A DNA stretch of 12,932 nucleotides from an uncultured Pseudomonadota bacterium (GTDB lineage Bacteria; Pseudomonadota; Gammaproteobacteria; Burkholderiales; Thiobacillaceae), in the NCBI GenBank assembly GCA_903883985.1, contig CAISDD010000241.1:1-12932 (forward strand). Direction: 5' to 3'. Position 1 is the stretch's first letter. The number at the start of each line of letters is the position of its first letter. The position numbers were made by a program, and so were the translations under genes. The notes below the pieces were generated by a model. It searched no databases. It worked only from the letters and a program-made list of their open reading frames with translations, and had not been told where the DNA came from. Positions 12,905 through 12,932 of the stretch are shown here, one piece after another.

Positions 12905-12932
12905 CCTGCGCCGGCAGCTTAATGAAGGCAAG

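Overview
The window looks like a chromosomal segment of a Betaproteobacterium, probably of the Nitrosomonadales/Thiobacillus-like type. Three things point there: an EF-P with arginine at position 32 next to its rhamnosyltransferase EarP, a short H-NS-family protein with the GRGRRPGWV core, and a glycine decarboxylase split into two subunits (GcvPA/GcvPB), as in some members of that order. The assignment is inferred from gene content only; there is no rRNA or tRNA in the window.

Layout. Positions 1-130 are intergenic palindromic repeats, and 131-410 hold nothing recognisable. A membrane-anchored M23 peptidoglycan endopeptidase lies on the minus strand (411-1688). An AT-rich divergent spacer follows, then a NarX/NarL-like two-component pair on the plus strand (1939-3818) whose soluble sensor carries a four-cysteine GAF domain. 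Next is a plus-strand run: lipA (3952), gcvT, gcvH, gcvPA, tpx, gcvPB and dgkA (ending 10335). The minus strand then carries, in transcription order, an H-NS-like gene (12517-12215), an intrinsic terminator, earP and efp (ending 10404). The right end (12534-12932) is non-coding and finishes with a GC-rich palindromic repeat.

How the genes work together. GcvPA/GcvPB decarboxylate glycine onto the lipoyl arm of GcvH, GcvT releases ammonia and methylene-tetrahydrofolate, and LipA inserts the sulfurs that turn the octanoyl group on GcvH Lys64 into lipoyl. The thiol peroxidase tpx sits between the two P-subunit genes, which is an unusual place for it. EarP activates EF-P for translation of polyproline stretches by rhamnosylating Arg32.

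The most unusual feature is a set of heptanucleotide repeats (CCACTGA / CCACTGG) at the lipA-gcvT, gcvH-gcvPA and tpx-gcvPB junctions, with a related inverted copy at the end of gcvT. Two arrays are bounded by the same inverted hexamer (GCGAGT...ACTCGC). The repeats supply stop codons and C-terminal residues, and the genes directly downstream lack a visible Shine-Dalgarno sequence. I found no defence system, CRISPR array, transposase or clearly novel enzymatic system.
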